NCBI RefSeq assembly: GCF_002563965.1
Contig: NZ_PDJF01000001.1
Span: 1,116,001-1,180,000 of the forward strand
Direction of reading: 5' to 3'
From: Corynebacterium renale
GTDB lineage: Bacteria > Actinomycetota > Actinomycetes > Mycobacteriales > Mycobacteriaceae
DNA length: 64,000 nucleotides
Positions within the stretch are counted from its first letter, which is position 1; every line of letters begins with the position of its first letter. Below the pieces are notes generated by a model. The model ran no database searches and was not told where the DNA came from. It worked only from the letters and a program-made list of their open reading frames with translations. Both the position numbers and the translations under genes were made by a program. Shown piece by piece: positions 9,271 through 19,166 of the stretch.

Positions 9271-9825
9271 TTAGTGGGCTGCGCGATCGTCGAACTCGCG
9301 GTGGAATTCGCCGGACACTGGGGTCGGTGCAGCGATCGTTGCGGTGACCTCGACGGTGCCGGAATCGAAGGTGAAGACAACGTCAGCGTTGCCACCAATT
9401 GCGAAGTCATCGTTGGTCAGCGAGGTCGCGGTGTATTCCGTGCACGCAGCGCCCTCATCCTGCGGGTGGCGCTCGATGCCCTCGTCGGAATCGGCAACCA
9501 AGGTGCAGGTTGGCTTCAGCGGAGGAACAGCATCAAACGTGACTGGCTTGCCGTCAACGCTGATCGACTGCAGACGGTGGGTTTTCGCGTCCTGGCCCTT
9601 CTCCTGGTTGATGGCAACGAACTTCAGTGCGGAAGTGCCATCGGGGTTCACCAGTACGGTCACATCACGCAGTGCGATGGAACCGGATTCGGAGTCTTTT
9701 TCAGCACCATCGACGGCTGCGACCTGGGTTGCCGTCTGGGATACCTGGCCTGCCGAGCATGCGGACAGGCCGAGAGCAGAAACAGCGGCGACCGCGATCA
9801 GGGCGGCAGACTTCAGCGGCTTCAC
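9271..9825 (-). CDS. lpqE: LpqE-like secreted lipoprotein
   Basis: The 184-residue protein has a lipoprotein signal: basic start MKPLK, hydrophobic core and lipobox LSAC with the lipidated Cys near residue 23. The mature part is beta-rich with two further Cys (in PTCTLV and AACTEY) that may pair. The GTG start has a GGAGG Shine-Dalgarno 7 nt upstream. Position between radA and carD matches lpqE of Mycobacterium tuberculosis, so the symbol rests mainly on synteny. LpqE-type proteins resemble PCu(A)C copper chaperones, but I do not see a clear Met/His copper motif here. The function is therefore unproven. Confidence 0.75.
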   Translation of the reverse strand: MKPLKSAALIAVAAVSALGLSACSAGQVSQTATQVAAVDGAEKDSESGSIALRDVTVLVNPDGTSALKFVAINQEKGQDAKTHRLQSISVDGKPVTFDAVPPLKPTCTLVADSDEGIERHPQDEGAACTEYTATSLTNDDFAIGGNADVVFTFDSGTVEVTATIAAPTPVSGEFHREFDDRAAH

Positions 9826-10014
9826 GTATGGCCTCCAATAAGTAGGGTGTAAAAAGTCAATTCTGCCGACAACCTTAGTGCCCAGGTGAGGTTGACGGTA
9901 TTTTGCCAGGTTCTTTGAGACTGTTCGGGGTTATCCTTTCGATTGACCAGCCTGGGTGGTCCGGAGGGGCGTCGAGAAGCACTGGCTGAAAGGGCGCCAA
10001 ATTTCTGGCCGTGG

Positions 10015-10020
10015 TAGAAT
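10015..10020 (+). promoter_or_regulatory. carD promoter -10 box
   Basis: TAGAAT is a near-perfect corynebacterial -10. It gives a start near 10027 and a 5' UTR of about 55 nt containing an AGGAG Shine-Dalgarno at 10073-10077. The rest of the 257-bp lpqE-carD gap shows no other feature I can support. Confidence 0.5.
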
Positions 10021-10082
10021 CGGCGGTCTACGTGTGACTTTTATGCCACTGTGCAACACCAGGGCAGGGACAAGGAGTGGGA

Positions 10083-10676
10083 ATGGATTTTAAGGTCGGG
10101 GATGTTGTGGTGTACCCACACCACGGCGCAGCGCACATCAAGGATATTGAAACCCGTGAAATTGGCGGGGAAAAGCTGGAGTACCTCGTTCTTGCCATTA
10201 ACCAGTCTGACCTCGTGGTTCGTGTTCCCATCAAGAATGCGGAAATGGTCGGCGTCCGCGACGTCGTAGGTGATGAAGGCCTGAAGACCATCTTCGGCAT
10301 GCTGCGCATGACCGACGTCGAAGAAGCAGGCAACTGGTCCCGCCGCTACAAGGCTAACCAGGAGCGTCTCGCTTCGGGCGATGTCACCAAGGTCGCCGAG
10401 GTAGTCCGCGACCTGTGGCGCCGCGACCAAGGTAAGGGTCTTTCGGCAGGTGAGAAGCGCATGCTCACCAAGGCGCGCCAAATCATCGTCGGCGAAATCG
10501 CCCTCGCGGACACTGAAGACAAGGCCAAGACCGACGCCTTCCTCAAGGACATGGAAGAAATGATTGAGCGCCAGGCGCGCGCTGCTGGCGACATCACCAC
10601 CGACGCAGAGGTCAAGCCTGGCGACGTCGACGTGGACCTCGATGACCTGAGCTTCGATGATGAGGATGACTTCTAA
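10083..10676 (+). CDS. carD: RNA polymerase-binding transcription factor CarD
   Basis: CarD binds the RNAP beta subunit and stabilises open complexes, notably at rRNA promoters. The N-terminal Tudor-like RNAP-interaction domain starts [15 protein letters not shown]. The helical DNA-binding domain follows, with the wedge Trp in NWSRRYK. I chose ATG 10083 because AGGAG sits 5 nt upstream; an in-frame GTG at 10077 is less likely. At 197 residues it is longer than mycobacterial CarD (about 162), because of a C-terminal extension ending in an acidic [17 protein letters not shown] tail. The 3' end overlaps ispD by about 11-20 bp, so the two may be translationally coupled. Confidence 0.95.
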   Translation: MDFKVGDVVVYPHHGAAHIKDIETREIGGEKLEYLVLAINQSDLVVRVPIKNAEMVGVRDVVGDEGLKTIFGMLRMTDVEEAGNWSRRYKANQERLASGDVTKVAEVVRDLWRRDQGKGLSAGEKRMLTKARQIIVGEIALADTEDKAKTDAFLKDMEEMIERQARAAGDITTDAEVKPGDVDVDLDDLSFDDEDDF

Positions 10677-11472
10677 AGACCGCCCGCAGTCTTCTGGTAG
10701 GCGCGTCGTCGCACTCGTCGCCGCCGCGGGTTCAGGAACCCGCCTCGGCGCCGAGGTGCCCAAGGCGTACGTGCAGCTCCGTGGACGCACCCTACTTGAG
10801 CGGTCCGTCACCGCCATGATTAATGCGGAAGTTGTGGACCACATCATCGTCCTCATCTCCCCGGACATGGAAGACTACGCCGATCGCATCCTGGCCCGCG
10901 CAGGTCTCCGCGACCAGGTCCACCTAGTGCACGGGGGCGGGGAGCGCGCTGATTCCGTGTGGGCCGGCCTGCAAGCTATCACCGGTGATACGTGCCCTGA
11001 CGTGGATGAGGACAACGCCGTTGTCCTCATCCATGACTGCGCCCGCGCTCTCACACCCCCGGGGATGATTGCGCGCGTGGCCCACACCGTGCTCGCGGGC
11101 GCGCCCGCAGCAATCCCGGTTGTCCCGGTCGCGGACACCATTAAGACCGTGCGCCCCGCCGGCACCGGCGAGCAGGCGTACGAGGAAGTCGTGGCCACCC
11201 CGGATCGTTCTCACTTGCGCGCGGTTCAGACCCCGCAGGGCTTCGACCTGGCCACCCTCATCGCCGCAAATAAGGCCTACTACGAGCAGAAACCCGATTT
11301 CGTAGCCACCGACGACGCCTCCCTCATGGAATGGTTCGGCACCCCAGTGCGCACCGTGCAGGGCGACCCAATGGCATTTAAAGTGACCACCCCCATCGAC
11401 ATGACGCTGGCCACCGCAATCACGGACGAAGCCGAGCCCACCATCTTCGAAGTCCCCGATTCCCGCAGCTAG
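10657..11472 (+). CDS. ispD: 2-C-methyl-D-erythritol 4-phosphate cytidylyltransferase
   Basis: IspD makes CDP-methylerythritol in the non-mevalonate isoprenoid pathway. The nucleotide-binding motif is [19 protein letters not shown] near the N-terminus, with the catalytic Arg and Lys in it. HDCARAL and the RAVQTPQGF motif follow. Three in-frame ATGs (10657, 10660, 10666) overlap the carD end, and none has an ideal Shine-Dalgarno. The length of 268-271 residues is slightly above the family average of about 230-250. ispF follows 7 nt later. Confidence 0.93.
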   Translation: MMRMTSKDRPQSSGRRVVALVAAAGSGTRLGAEVPKAYVQLRGRTLLERSVTAMINAEVVDHIIVLISPDMEDYADRILARAGLRDQVHLVHGGGERADSVWAGLQAITGDTCPDVDEDNAVVLIHDCARALTPPGMIARVAHTVLAGAPAAIPVVPVADTIKTVRPAGTGEQAYEEVVATPDRSHLRAVQTPQGFDLATLIAANKAYYEQKPDFVATDDASLMEWFGTPVRTVQGDPMAFKVTTPIDMTLATAITDEAEPTIFEVPDSRS

Positions 11473-11479
11473 GAGCACT

Positions 11480-11956
11480 ATGATCATCCCGCAGGTCGGC
11501 ATCGCCACCGACGCTCACCAAATCGAAGAAGGAAAACCATGCTGGCTGGCTGGCTTGCTGTTTAACGACGCCTCCGGCTGCGAAGGCCACTCCGACGGAG
11601 ATGTCGTAGCGCACGCTCTCGTCGACGCCATCCTTTCCGCCGCCCAGCTCGGGGACTTAGGATCCCTGGTTGGCGTGGACCGCCCCGAATACGCGGGAGT
11701 CACCGGTGCCCAATTGTTGCGTGAAGCTGTCGCCCTGTTGGATGAGCACGGTTACGCTGTTGGCAATGCTTCTGCCCAGCTCATCGCCCAAACCCCCCGG
11801 TTTGCGGCCCGGCGTGAAGAAGCGCAGCAGGCCTTGAGCGAAGCCGTTGGCGCACCCGTGAGCGTCACCGCGACGACCACAGACCGCATGGGTTTCACCG
11901 GCCGTGAGGAAGGCCGGGCGGCCGTCGCAACTGCACTTGTGTATAAGCGTCCCTAG
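11480..11956 (+). CDS. ispF: 2-C-methyl-D-erythritol 2,4-cyclodiphosphate synthase
   Basis: IspF forms the cyclic diphosphate after IspD/IspE in the MEP isoprenoid pathway. The 158 residues match the family length. Metal ligands are visible as D-A-H in [10 protein letters not shown] and His in [12 protein letters not shown]. The C-terminal [14 protein letters not shown] segment is also typical. The gene is 7 nt after ispD and forms an operon with it. Confidence 0.95.
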   Translation: MIIPQVGIATDAHQIEEGKPCWLAGLLFNDASGCEGHSDGDVVAHALVDAILSAAQLGDLGSLVGVDRPEYAGVTGAQLLREAVALLDEHGYAVGNASAQLIAQTPRFAARREEAQQALSEAVGAPVSVTATTTDRMGFTGREEGRAAVATALVYKRP

Positions 11957-11980
11957 TATGGGGCGCTAAACTCGGTGAGC

Positions 11981-12739
11981 ATGGACATTATCATTCGAGA
12001 AACGCCTGCAGAAGTCGCCACCGTCGCCGCTGACCACATCGCCCAATTCGTCCGTCCCGGCGGAGTCCTAGGCCTTGCAACCGGATCCACCCCCGAGGCC
12101 ACCTACCAGGAGCTCATCCGCAGGCACCGCGCCGGCGAACTCAGCTTCGCAGGGATGAAGGCGTTCCTCCTCGACGAATACATGTCCGTCCCCAAGGACG
12201 ACCCCCAAAGCTACTACGCCACAATCCGGCGCGTCTTCACCTCCGACATCGACATCAACGACGCCGACGTCCACTCCCTGGACGGCATGACCAACGACCC
12301 CGCCGGCACCGCCGCCGCGTACGAAAAAGCAATTGCCGACGCCGGCGGCGTGGACATCCAACTCCTGGGCATCGGCACAAACGGCCACATTGGCTTCAAC
12401 GAACCAGGGTCCCCGCTGCGTTCCCGAACCCGCCGCGAAATCCTGCACCCGCAGACCGTCGAAGACAATGCCCGCTTCTTCGAATCAGAGGACGAGGTCC
12501 CGCGTGTGGTCCTCACCCAAGGCCTGGGGACTATCAGCGAGGCAAAGAACATCCTGCTCATCGCGACAGGCTTCGGTAAGGCTGAAGCTGTTGCTGCCCT
12601 GGCAGAAGGGCCGCTGAGCGCACAATGCCCGGGTTCCGTGCTGCAGCTACACAACAACGTCACGGTGGTCATCGACGAAGCCGCCTCCACCCGCCTGGTG
12701 CATTCCGAGTACTACCGCTACAAAGATCAGTACCGGTAG
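11981..12739 (+). CDS. nagB: Glucosamine-6-phosphate deaminase
   Basis: NagB converts glucosamine-6-phosphate to fructose-6-phosphate and ammonium in amino-sugar catabolism. The 252 residues include the phosphate loop GLATGSTPEATY, the LLDEYMSV motif with the catalytic Asp, and IGTNGHIGFNEPGS with the ring-opening His. A TAAACT -10 box at 11967-11972 is 8 nt upstream of the ATG, suggesting a leaderless transcript independent of ispF. No nagA is adjacent. After it come about 260 bp before cysS that are GC-rich with short inverted repeats and no gene I can support. Confidence 0.93.
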   Translation: MDIIIRETPAEVATVAADHIAQFVRPGGVLGLATGSTPEATYQELIRRHRAGELSFAGMKAFLLDEYMSVPKDDPQSYYATIRRVFTSDIDINDADVHSLDGMTNDPAGTAAAYEKAIADAGGVDIQLLGIGTNGHIGFNEPGSPLRSRTRREILHPQTVEDNARFFESEDEVPRVVLTQGLGTISEAKNILLIATGFGKAEAVAALAEGPLSAQCPGSVLQLHNNVTVVIDEAASTRLVHSEYYRYKDQYR

Positions 12740-12987
12740 GTAGCGCGCTGGCGCGGGTTGCGTGGCGTTCGCGCGGCAGGCGTCGGCGTCGGCGCGTGAA
12801 TAATTATTGGCTGGGCTTAATATGCCTGGTCGCGCGTGCCTGACGCCTCCGCCGCCACCTGGGATGTTAATTCTGGCTCGTAAGTATGCGCTGGCGCTTA
12901 TGTTTCGCGCCCCGCGCCACCCGCACCGCCCGGCGCCACCCGCGCCCCAGGCCCCGCGCCCGTTCACCAGCGCCTAGGCGGGAACGG

Positions 12988-12993
12988 TAGGCT
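12988..12993 (+). promoter_or_regulatory. cysS leaderless promoter -10 box
   Basis: TAGGCT ends 7 nt before the GTG start of cysS, with no Shine-Dalgarno in between. Transcription would begin at or next to the start codon. Confidence 0.55.
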
Positions 12994-13000
12994 AAGTGCT

Positions 13001-14389
13001 GTGACTTTCCGTATTTATGACACAGCGTCCAAGCAGTTGCGAGATTTCGAGCCCGTCCGGCAGGGGCATGCGTCGATTTACCTGTGTGGCGCGACTCCAC
13101 AGTCGCAGCCGCATATCGGGCATGTGCGCAGTGGCGTGGCTTTCGATATTTTGCGTCGCTGGCTCCTGGCGCAGGGCTATGACGTGGCGTTTGTGCGCAA
13201 TGTTACGGACATCGACGACAAGATCCTGAACAAGGCACAAGAAAACGGTCGCCCCTGGTGGGAGTGGGTTTCCACTTATGAGCGCGAGTTCACCAAGGCG
13301 TATGACACCTTGCACGTGCTGCCCCCTTCTGTGGAGCCGCGCGCGACCGGGCATGTGACCCAGATGGTGGAGTACATGCAGCGGCTTATCGACGCCGGTT
13401 TCGCCTACGCTGCCGACGGCTCCGTCTATTTTGACGTGGCTGCCTGGAACGCTGCGGAAGGTTCGGATTACGGTCGGATTTCTGGCAACCGCGTCGATGA
13501 CATGGAGCAGGGCGAGCCCGAGTCGCGAGGGAAGCGTTCTGCGCTGGACTTCGCGTTGTGGAAGGCAGCGAAGCCGGGGGAGCCGTCGTGGCCTACGCCG
13601 TGGGGTGATGGCCGCCCGGGCTGGCATCTGGAATGCTCGGCGATGGCGACGTTCTATTTGGGGGAGACCTTCGATATCCACTGCGGTGGCCTCGACTTGC
13701 AGTTCCCGCACCACGAGAATGAGAATGCGCAGTCGCATGCTGCCGGTGACGGTTTTGCCCGGTATTGGATGCACAACCATTGGGTAACCATGGCGGGGGA
13801 GAAGATGTCGAAGTCTCTGGGCAATGTGCTGTCCGTCCCGCACATTTTGACGTTGGTGCGCCCGGTGGAGCTGCGCTACTATCTTGGGTCTGCGCATTAC
13901 CGCAGCGTGCTGGAGTATTCGGAGCAAGCTCTCTTGGAGGCAGCCGCCGGTTATCAGCGCATCGAGGCTTTCCTGAAGCGGGTCGGTGAGGTCGATCTCG
14001 GCGAGCGGCTCCCGGCGTTCGATGAGGCGCTTAACGACGACCTCTCGGTCCCTAAGGCCCTTGCCGTCATTCACGATCATGTGCGTGCAGGCAACTCGGC
14101 TCTGGCGGCCGGGGAGCAGGAGAAAGCCCAGGCCATTGCGTCTGAGGTGCGTGCGATGATGAGTGTTTTGGGTGTGGACCCGTATGATTGGACCGATTCA
14201 GCAGCGTCGGGTTCCGATTCGCAGGCGCATGCGTTGGAAGTTTTGGTCGAGGCCGAGTTGGAGCGTCGGGCGCAGGCCCGCGCGGAGAAGGATTGGGCTA
14301 CTGCGGATGCGGTGCGTGATCGTCTGGCTGCGGCAGGTATTGAGGTCGCGGATTCGGCTACGGGTGCGACCTGGAAGTTAGCAAAGTAG
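13001..14389 (+). CDS. cysS: Cysteinyl-tRNA synthetase
   Basis: It charges tRNA-Cys with cysteine. The 462 residues show the zinc Cys in [10 protein letters not shown], the HIGH motif PHIGHVRSG, the second zinc site HLECSAM with downstream HHENE, and KMSKS in [10 protein letters not shown]. The C-terminal DALR/anticodon region is present. The paralogue MshC (mycothiol ligase) is shorter, about 410 residues. Length, the complete C-terminal domain and the position between ispF and rlmB favour cysS. The GTG start follows a TAGGCT -10 by 7 nt. Confidence 0.93.
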   Translation: MTFRIYDTASKQLRDFEPVRQGHASIYLCGATPQSQPHIGHVRSGVAFDILRRWLLAQGYDVAFVRNVTDIDDKILNKAQENGRPWWEWVSTYEREFTKAYDTLHVLPPSVEPRATGHVTQMVEYMQRLIDAGFAYAADGSVYFDVAAWNAAEGSDYGRISGNRVDDMEQGEPESRGKRSALDFALWKAAKPGEPSWPTPWGDGRPGWHLECSAMATFYLGETFDIHCGGLDLQFPHHENENAQSHAAGDGFARYWMHNHWVTMAGEKMSKSLGNVLSVPHILTLVRPVELRYYLGSAHYRSVLEYSEQALLEAAAGYQRIEAFLKRVGEVDLGERLPAFDEALNDDLSVPKALAVIHDHVRAGNSALAAGEQEKAQAIASEVRAMMSVLGVDPYDWTDSAASGSDSQAHALEVLVEAELERRAQARAEKDWATADAVRDRLAAAGIEVADSATGATWKLAK

Positions 14390-14399
14390 GGAAATAAGT

Positions 14400-15356
14400 A
14401 TGGCAGGTAACGATAAGCGCCACGGCGGTGTGCGCAAGACGTCGAAGAAGGGGCCAACCAAGGGCTCTGGCGGTAAGGGCCGTCGCAGCCTGGCGGGTAA
14501 GGGGCCGACCCCGAAGGCCGAGGATCGCACGTACCATTCCGCGCATAAGCGCAAGCTGGAGCGTCAACGTCGCGAACAGGGGCGCCACGTGAAGGAACTG
14601 CCGGACATGGTCGTCGGCCGTAATCCGATCATCGAGTGCCTGCATGCGAAGGTGCCGGCAGCGCAGCTTGTCGTGGCGTACGGGACGGGCCACGACGACC
14701 GCCTGTCTGAGGCCGTCGCAATGGCGAATACTCGCGGGATTCCGGTCATTGAGGTGCCGCGCGCCGAGTTGGACAAGATGACCGGCAACGGCATGCACCA
14801 GGGCATTGGCCTGCAGATTCCGCCGTACAAGTACATCGACCACCACGAACTGATTCAGCGCGCCAAGGATTCTGGCGAGCCGGGCATGGTCGTGATCTTG
14901 GATAACATCACCGACCCACGAAACCTGGGTGCCGTGATTCGTTCGGTGGCTGCTTTCGGTGGCCACGGCGTGGTGATTCCGGAGCGTCGCTCTGCATCCG
15001 TGACAGGTGTGGCGTGGCGTACCTCGGCGGGCACGGCGGCACGCCTGCCGGTGGCGCGTGCCACGAACGTGACCCGTGCGGTCCAAGACTTCCAGAAGGC
15101 TGGCTACCAGGTCGTGGGCCTCGAGGCCGGCGGCCAGCACACCCTGGATTCTTATGATGGCGGCACGGATAACGTGTGCATCGTCGTCGGGTCTGAGGGC
15201 AAGGGCATTTCGCGCCTAGTGCGGGAGAACTGCGACGTTCTCATGAGCATCCCCATGGAATCGTGGGTGGAATCCCTCAACGCGTCGGTTGCGGCGGGCG
15301 TGGTGCTCAGTGAGTTTGCGCGCCAGCGGCGTGCGCAAAAAACTGCCCAACAATAG
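14400..15356 (+). CDS. rlmB: 23S rRNA (guanosine-2'-O)-methyltransferase RlmB (SpoU/TrmH family)
   Basis: This SPOUT enzyme 2'-O-methylates a guanosine in 23S rRNA. The 318 residues have a Lys/Arg/Gly-rich N-terminal tail (1-60), a substrate-binding domain starting [13 protein letters not shown], and the catalytic SpoU domain. SpoU motifs seen are [30 protein letters not shown] and the knot-forming [19 protein letters not shown]. Immediately downstream of cysS (10-nt gap), as in mycobacteria. Its last 50 bp overlap the 3' end of the convergent esterase gene. Confidence 0.92.
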   Translation: MAGNDKRHGGVRKTSKKGPTKGSGGKGRRSLAGKGPTPKAEDRTYHSAHKRKLERQRREQGRHVKELPDMVVGRNPIIECLHAKVPAAQLVVAYGTGHDDRLSEAVAMANTRGIPVIEVPRAELDKMTGNGMHQGIGLQIPPYKYIDHHELIQRAKDSGEPGMVVILDNITDPRNLGAVIRSVAAFGGHGVVIPERRSASVTGVAWRTSAGTAARLPVARATNVTRAVQDFQKAGYQVVGLEAGGQHTLDSYDGGTDNVCIVVGSEGKGISRLVRENCDVLMSIPMESWVESLNASVAAGVVLSEFARQRRAQKTAQQ

Positions 15357-16014
15357 CTCCGGCATCCACGTCTGGGGCGTGGGCGCCTAGCGTCGATAAG
15401 CTGGGGCGCGTACCGCCGATGACGTGCCCGGCCCCTGCCATCGTGTAGACGGTGACGGGGGCTTTCGCATTATTCCATGCGGCGACGGTTGCGGCGGTCT
15501 CGCCAACCGAAAGGACCGTGCCCCGGGTGTGTGCCCGTCCGCCGGAGTAGGGGACGATGGGGTCGGCGTCACCGTGCATAATCAGCACCGGGGTCGGTTC
15601 CCAGCCCGCGCCGGGCAGGAGGTTGTCCGCGGTCGCAAGGGGCGCGGAGAGGACGGCGGCGGCGGTGGCGAAGCCGGGGGCGTCGCGAAGCACCCTCCAG
15701 ACCATGTGCCCGCCGTTAGAGAAGCCGACCAAGAAGACGCGGCGCGCGCCAAAGTGGGTGGCGAGCCCTTGGAGAAACCCCACATCGTCGGTCTCGGCCG
15801 CGCGCGTGGCCTCGGGGAGGGTGGCGCGGCAATCATTCCAATGGTTCTCCACTCCGTCGGGGTAGACGGTGCGCACACCCGGGTATTCGAAGTGACGGCC
15901 GGTGAACACCCGCATCGACGGGCCCGACTGCTTCGAGCCGTGCAGCACGATGATCAGGGTGTCGGATTCTTCCCCGGCGACGAGCACGCGCCGCCCCGCG
16001 ATGGTGGCAAACAT
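15307..16014 (-). CDS. Alpha/beta-hydrolase, PHB-depolymerase/LpqC-like esterase
   Basis: The 235-residue alpha/beta hydrolase has an oxyanion loop VLHGSKQSG, nucleophile elbow GFSNGG (Ser near residue 98), an Asp in [11 protein letters not shown] and a late His in AGAGHVIGG. These are the features of the polyhydroxybutyrate depolymerase / feruloyl-esterase-like family. No signal peptide is seen, so it is probably cytosolic, unlike LpqC. It starts 3 nt after the zinc permease stop, so it is the last gene of that operon. It overlaps rlmB by 50 bp tail to tail. The substrate is unknown. Confidence 0.75.
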   Translation of the reverse strand: MFATIAGRRVLVAGEESDTLIIVLHGSKQSGPSMRVFTGRHFEYPGVRTVYPDGVENHWNDCRATLPEATRAAETDDVGFLQGLATHFGARRVFLVGFSNGGHMVWRVLRDAPGFATAAAVLSAPLATADNLLPGAGWEPTPVLIMHGDADPIVPYSGGRAHTRGTVLSVGETAATVAAWNNAKAPVTVYTMAGAGHVIGGTRPSLSTLGAHAPDVDAGAIVGQFFAHAAGAQTH

Positions 16015-16017
16015 GTC

Positions 16018-16839
16018 TTAGAGCCTAATGCGGCGGTCGCGTGCCCAGGCGTAGGCCCGGCAGAGCAGGTAGATAAGGAAGCTTATCGACGTCACAAACA
16101 CCGACACCGGCAGCCCCGGAGCAAGCGATGCAACCAGGCCACCGACGGCCGCTATTTCAGCGAAAACCACAGCCAGGACGACCGCCAGTTTGGGGTTCGC
16201 AGTCACGTGCAATGCTGCCGCGCCGGGGGTAATGAGCAGCGCCATGACCAACAGCGCTCCCACGATCTGCACCGACTGCGCTGCCGCGAGGCCGAGGAGC
16301 ATGGAAAAGCCGATCGCGATCGCCTTGATCGGAACACCACTGGCGGCGGCCATGACGGGGTCCACGCTGGCGAAAAGCAGCGGGCGCCAGAAGAGCGCAA
16401 TTACGCCGACCACAATCGCGCACACGATAATCAGCGACCAAATCGAAGCGGAACTCACGCCCACGATCTGCCCGGTCAGCAGGGAGAACGCGGCCTTAGA
16501 GTTGCCGGGATACAGGTAGATAAAGAGCACGGAGAGTCCGAGCCCGAAGCTCATGACCACGCCAATCGTGGCGTCCTGGGTGCGCTGTTTGAGGCCCAGG
16601 ACCGCCAACAGGACGGCCGCCGCGACCGCCCCCACGACGGCGCCCACGCTCACGGATACCCCTAGCAGCAGCGCCGCCGACGCACCCATGAGCGCAAGCT
16701 CAGAGGTTGCGTGCACGCTAAAGGACATAGAGCGCAACACCACAAGCGGTGCAATGAAGCCGGACAACAAGCCCAGCAGCGCAGAAGCGATGACGGCTTG
16801 TTGGACGAAGTCCACGCTGAGCAGTTCCCACGTCGTCAT
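16018..16839 (-). CDS. znuB: Zinc/manganese ABC transporter permease
   Basis: This ABC-3 family integral membrane protein (273 residues, about 8 hydrophobic segments) forms the channel of a metal uptake ABC transporter. The Ala/Gly/Leu-rich helices and the motif around GAASALLLGVSVSVGA fit ZnuB/MntB proteins. Its ATG directly abuts the stop codon of the ATPase gene (TAAATG), so translation is coupled. Zinc is inferred from the His-rich binding protein at the operon start; manganese is the alternative. Confidence 0.88.
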   Translation of the reverse strand: MTTWELLSVDFVQQAVIASALLGLLSGFIAPLVVLRSMSFSVHATSELALMGASAALLLGVSVSVGAVVGAVAAAVLLAVLGLKQRTQDATIGVVMSFGLGLSVLFIYLYPGNSKAAFSLLTGQIVGVSSASIWSLIIVCAIVVGVIALFWRPLLFASVDPVMAAASGVPIKAIAIGFSMLLGLAAAQSVQIVGALLVMALLITPGAAALHVTANPKLAVVLAVVFAEIAAVGGLVASLAPGLPVSVFVTSISFLIYLLCRAYAWARDRRIRL

Positions 16840-17541
16840 TTAGAGCACCACCTTCCGGCCGTCGACGTCCGCGACGGTCACTGGGGTGCCGTACAGAGCG
16901 GTTAACACTTCGCTGGTCATTACTTCGGACACTGGGCCGAAACGGTGGCCGTTCGGACCCAAGTACAAGACCTTGTCCGTGGCCTGGAGGACTGGGTTGA
17001 TGGAGTGCGTTACGCAGAGCACGGCCACGCCTGGCCGGCGCCGGAGCTCATCCAAGCGGGCCACCGTCTGTGCGGCCACGGCCGGGTCGAGGGAGAGCAG
17101 GGGTTCGTCCGCAAGGATGAGGTTCGGGTTATGGGCCAAAGCTTGGGCCTGCCGAACTAACTGCTGCTGGCCCCCGGATAACGTGCCGACGCGGCGGTGC
17201 GCCAGGTGGAGGGCGCCTACGTCGGAAAGCAACTGCTCGACCCGCTCTTGCGGAGCGCGGTGCAGGGGGCGTGGCTCGACAGCCAGGGCCACCACATCGT
17301 AGGCGCGGACCGGAAGGTCGCGGGGGAACATGCGTTGCTGTGGGATAAAACCGATGCGGCCACTGACTTCAGCTGCACCGGAGGTGAAATCCTGCACGCC
17401 CATAATCGCGCGCAGGAGGGTGGATTTGCCCACCCCGTTGGGCCCGAGCACCGCCACGAACTCGCCCGGTTCCACCGTGACGTTGAGGTCTCGGAACAGG
17501 GGGTCGATGGCGGCGCGCTCGAGCCGCAACACAGGCGGCAC
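16840..17541 (-). CDS. znuC: Zinc/manganese ABC transporter ATP-binding protein
   Basis: The ATPase subunit powers the adjacent permease. The 233 residues have Walker A GPNGVGKST, the ABC signature LSGGQQQ, Walker B LILADEP and the switch His in CVTHS. The GTG start directly follows the stop of the AspT-type gene (TAAGTG). The subunit is therefore separated from its binding protein by an unrelated transporter gene but remains translationally coupled to it. Confidence 0.9.
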   Translation of the reverse strand: MPPVLRLERAAIDPLFRDLNVTVEPGEFVAVLGPNGVGKSTLLRAIMGVQDFTSGAAEVSGRIGFIPQQRMFPRDLPVRAYDVVALAVEPRPLHRAPQERVEQLLSDVGALHLAHRRVGTLSGGQQQLVRQAQALAHNPNLILADEPLLSLDPAVAAQTVARLDELRRRPGVAVLCVTHSINPVLQATDKVLYLGPNGHRFGPVSEVMTSEVLTALYGTPVTVADVDGRKVVL

Positions 17542-19119
17542 TTAGACCACCAACATGAACGGGATGATGATGATCTTGAAGATCAACGCCAACGCTGTCG
17601 TGGCGTTGTAGCCACTCATGATGCGCGAGTCCGATGAGTTTTCCATCGCATACTGCAACACAGCTGGCTGGAGCAGGATACCTGCCATACCACCGTTTGC
17701 ACGTGGCGCGGACTGGCCGATGAGGTAGGCGATGAGCAGGAAGCCACCACACCCGGCCAGCGCCGTTGCTGCGGACAGCACAATAGTCTTCAGACCACCC
17801 ATGGTGAAGGCCGTCTCGACGAATGCCGGGCCGGAAGCCACACCGACGGCAGCAAGGAAGATCATGAGGCCGAACTGGCGCATCGTGTAGTTCGCAGTAC
17901 GTGGCAGCTGCCAAGCGACGCGACCGGTGCGCTGCAGGGAACCCAGAATCAGGCCGGTGAACAGTGGGCCGGCTGCCGAACCCAGGGCGAACGAAGAACC
18001 GCCAGGAAGTGGGATCTCGACCAGGGCCATGAGGAAGCCGATAGCCAAGCCACCTGCGGTAGCAATCCAGTCCAGTTCGGAGAAAGACTGGATGGAGTCA
18101 CCGAAGTACGCCTTGACGTCTTCTGCGCGGGAAGACGGGACGATCACCTGGACGGTATCGCCCAGCTCAACGTGGGTGTCGTCGGTAGCCAAGATCATGT
18201 CGTCACCACGGCGGATACGCAGTACCTGTGCGCGGTGATTCTTGTACAGCGGCAGGTTGCCCAGACGCTGGCCCGCAATGCTCTGGTTGGAGACGCTGAA
18301 TTCCTGGACGGTCAGGTGGTTCGAGGTGCGCGCAGACATGGGGCCCAAGCGGCGGCCCACGTTCTTGATCAGCTTCGGCAGGGCAGCCTTGGTGGCGATG
18401 ACCATGATGCGGTCACCCTTTTTCACCTTCGGATTATCGTTGACGATGCGGATCTCTTCGCCGCGCTGAATGGTGGCGACGCGGAACTGGTCGTCGAGTT
18501 CGTCGAGAAGCTTCTCCAGGTCGACGTCCTTGGTCACCGCCAGGCGGACCAGGCGCATGATCTTCTCGTCCGGGTTCTCCTGGTCGCGCTTTGCCTTCCA
18601 GTTGCGGCCGACGGTGAAAGCGACCAACAGGATCGCCACGAACACGCCGGTGGGGTAACCGATGGAGTAGCCGACGGCAGGGACATCAGAGCCGGTCTGC
18701 TCAGCAGCCAGCGACAGTGATGGGGTCGAGGTCAGCGCACCGGAGAACGCGCCCACTGCCAGTTCGCGGGACAATCCCAGGGGAACAGCCACAACGATCG
18801 CGGCGACTGCACCCATGACGATGGCAACCAGGGAACCGAGCATGAGGTCCCACTGTTCCTTGAAGTCTCTGATGAGGTTCTCGCCGGCTTCGAGGCCGAC
18901 CATGTACACGAAGAGACCCAGGCCTAAGTCCTGGAGGAGGGGTAGGTAGTCGCCGGGGACTTCCACGAAGGCGCCGACGAAGAGGCCCATGAACAAGGCG
19001 CCGGCGGCACCGAACTTCACAGGCCCAAAAGGTATAGCACCGAAGATGGTGCCAATGGTGATGACGAGGAACATCACCAGGATGGTGTTCCCGTCAAGGA
19101 GATTGATTATTGCATCCAC
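17542..19119 (-). CDS. AspT/YidE-family carboxylate transporter (SucE-like exporter)
   Basis: The 525-residue membrane protein has two blocks of 5-6 helices flanking a central cytosolic region with two TrkA-C/RCK_C domains (about residues 190-335, recognisable by KKGDRIMVIA and ELGDTVQVIV). This is the aspartate:alanine-exchanger family. C. glutamicum SucE, a succinate exporter of about 540 residues, is the closest known function, so dicarboxylate export is the inference. It sits inside the zinc operon, between the binding-protein gene (47-nt gap) and the ATPase gene (zero gap). The start is GTG. Confidence 0.8.
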   Translation of the reverse strand: MDAIINLLDGNTILVMFLVITIGTIFGAIPFGPVKFGAAGALFMGLFVGAFVEVPGDYLPLLQDLGLGLFVYMVGLEAGENLIRDFKEQWDLMLGSLVAIVMGAVAAIVVAVPLGLSRELAVGAFSGALTSTPSLSLAAEQTGSDVPAVGYSIGYPTGVFVAILLVAFTVGRNWKAKRDQENPDEKIMRLVRLAVTKDVDLEKLLDELDDQFRVATIQRGEEIRIVNDNPKVKKGDRIMVIATKAALPKLIKNVGRRLGPMSARTSNHLTVQEFSVSNQSIAGQRLGNLPLYKNHRAQVLRIRRGDDMILATDDTHVELGDTVQVIVPSSRAEDVKAYFGDSIQSFSELDWIATAGGLAIGFLMALVEIPLPGGSSFALGSAAGPLFTGLILGSLQRTGRVAWQLPRTANYTMRQFGLMIFLAAVGVASGPAFVETAFTMGGLKTIVLSAATALAGCGGFLLIAYLIGQSAPRANGGMAGILLQPAVLQYAMENSSDSRIMSGYNATTALALIFKIIIIPFMLVV

Positions 19120-19166
19120 TATGCGCTCTATCTAGGAAAGGTCAGATAAGTACGAACGCATAAATT

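Noticed and set aside
12740..13000. GC-rich stretch with short inverted repeats between nagB and cysS, looked at as a CRISPR-like or IS remnant
   Set aside because: Repeats are short GCGC motifs without regular spacing, and no transposase fragment or target duplication is seen. Only the cysS -10 box is supported.
13001..14389. Assignment as mycothiol ligase MshC
   Set aside because: The length of 462 residues, the full C-terminal region and the ispF-cysS-rlmB order fit cysteinyl-tRNA synthetase better.
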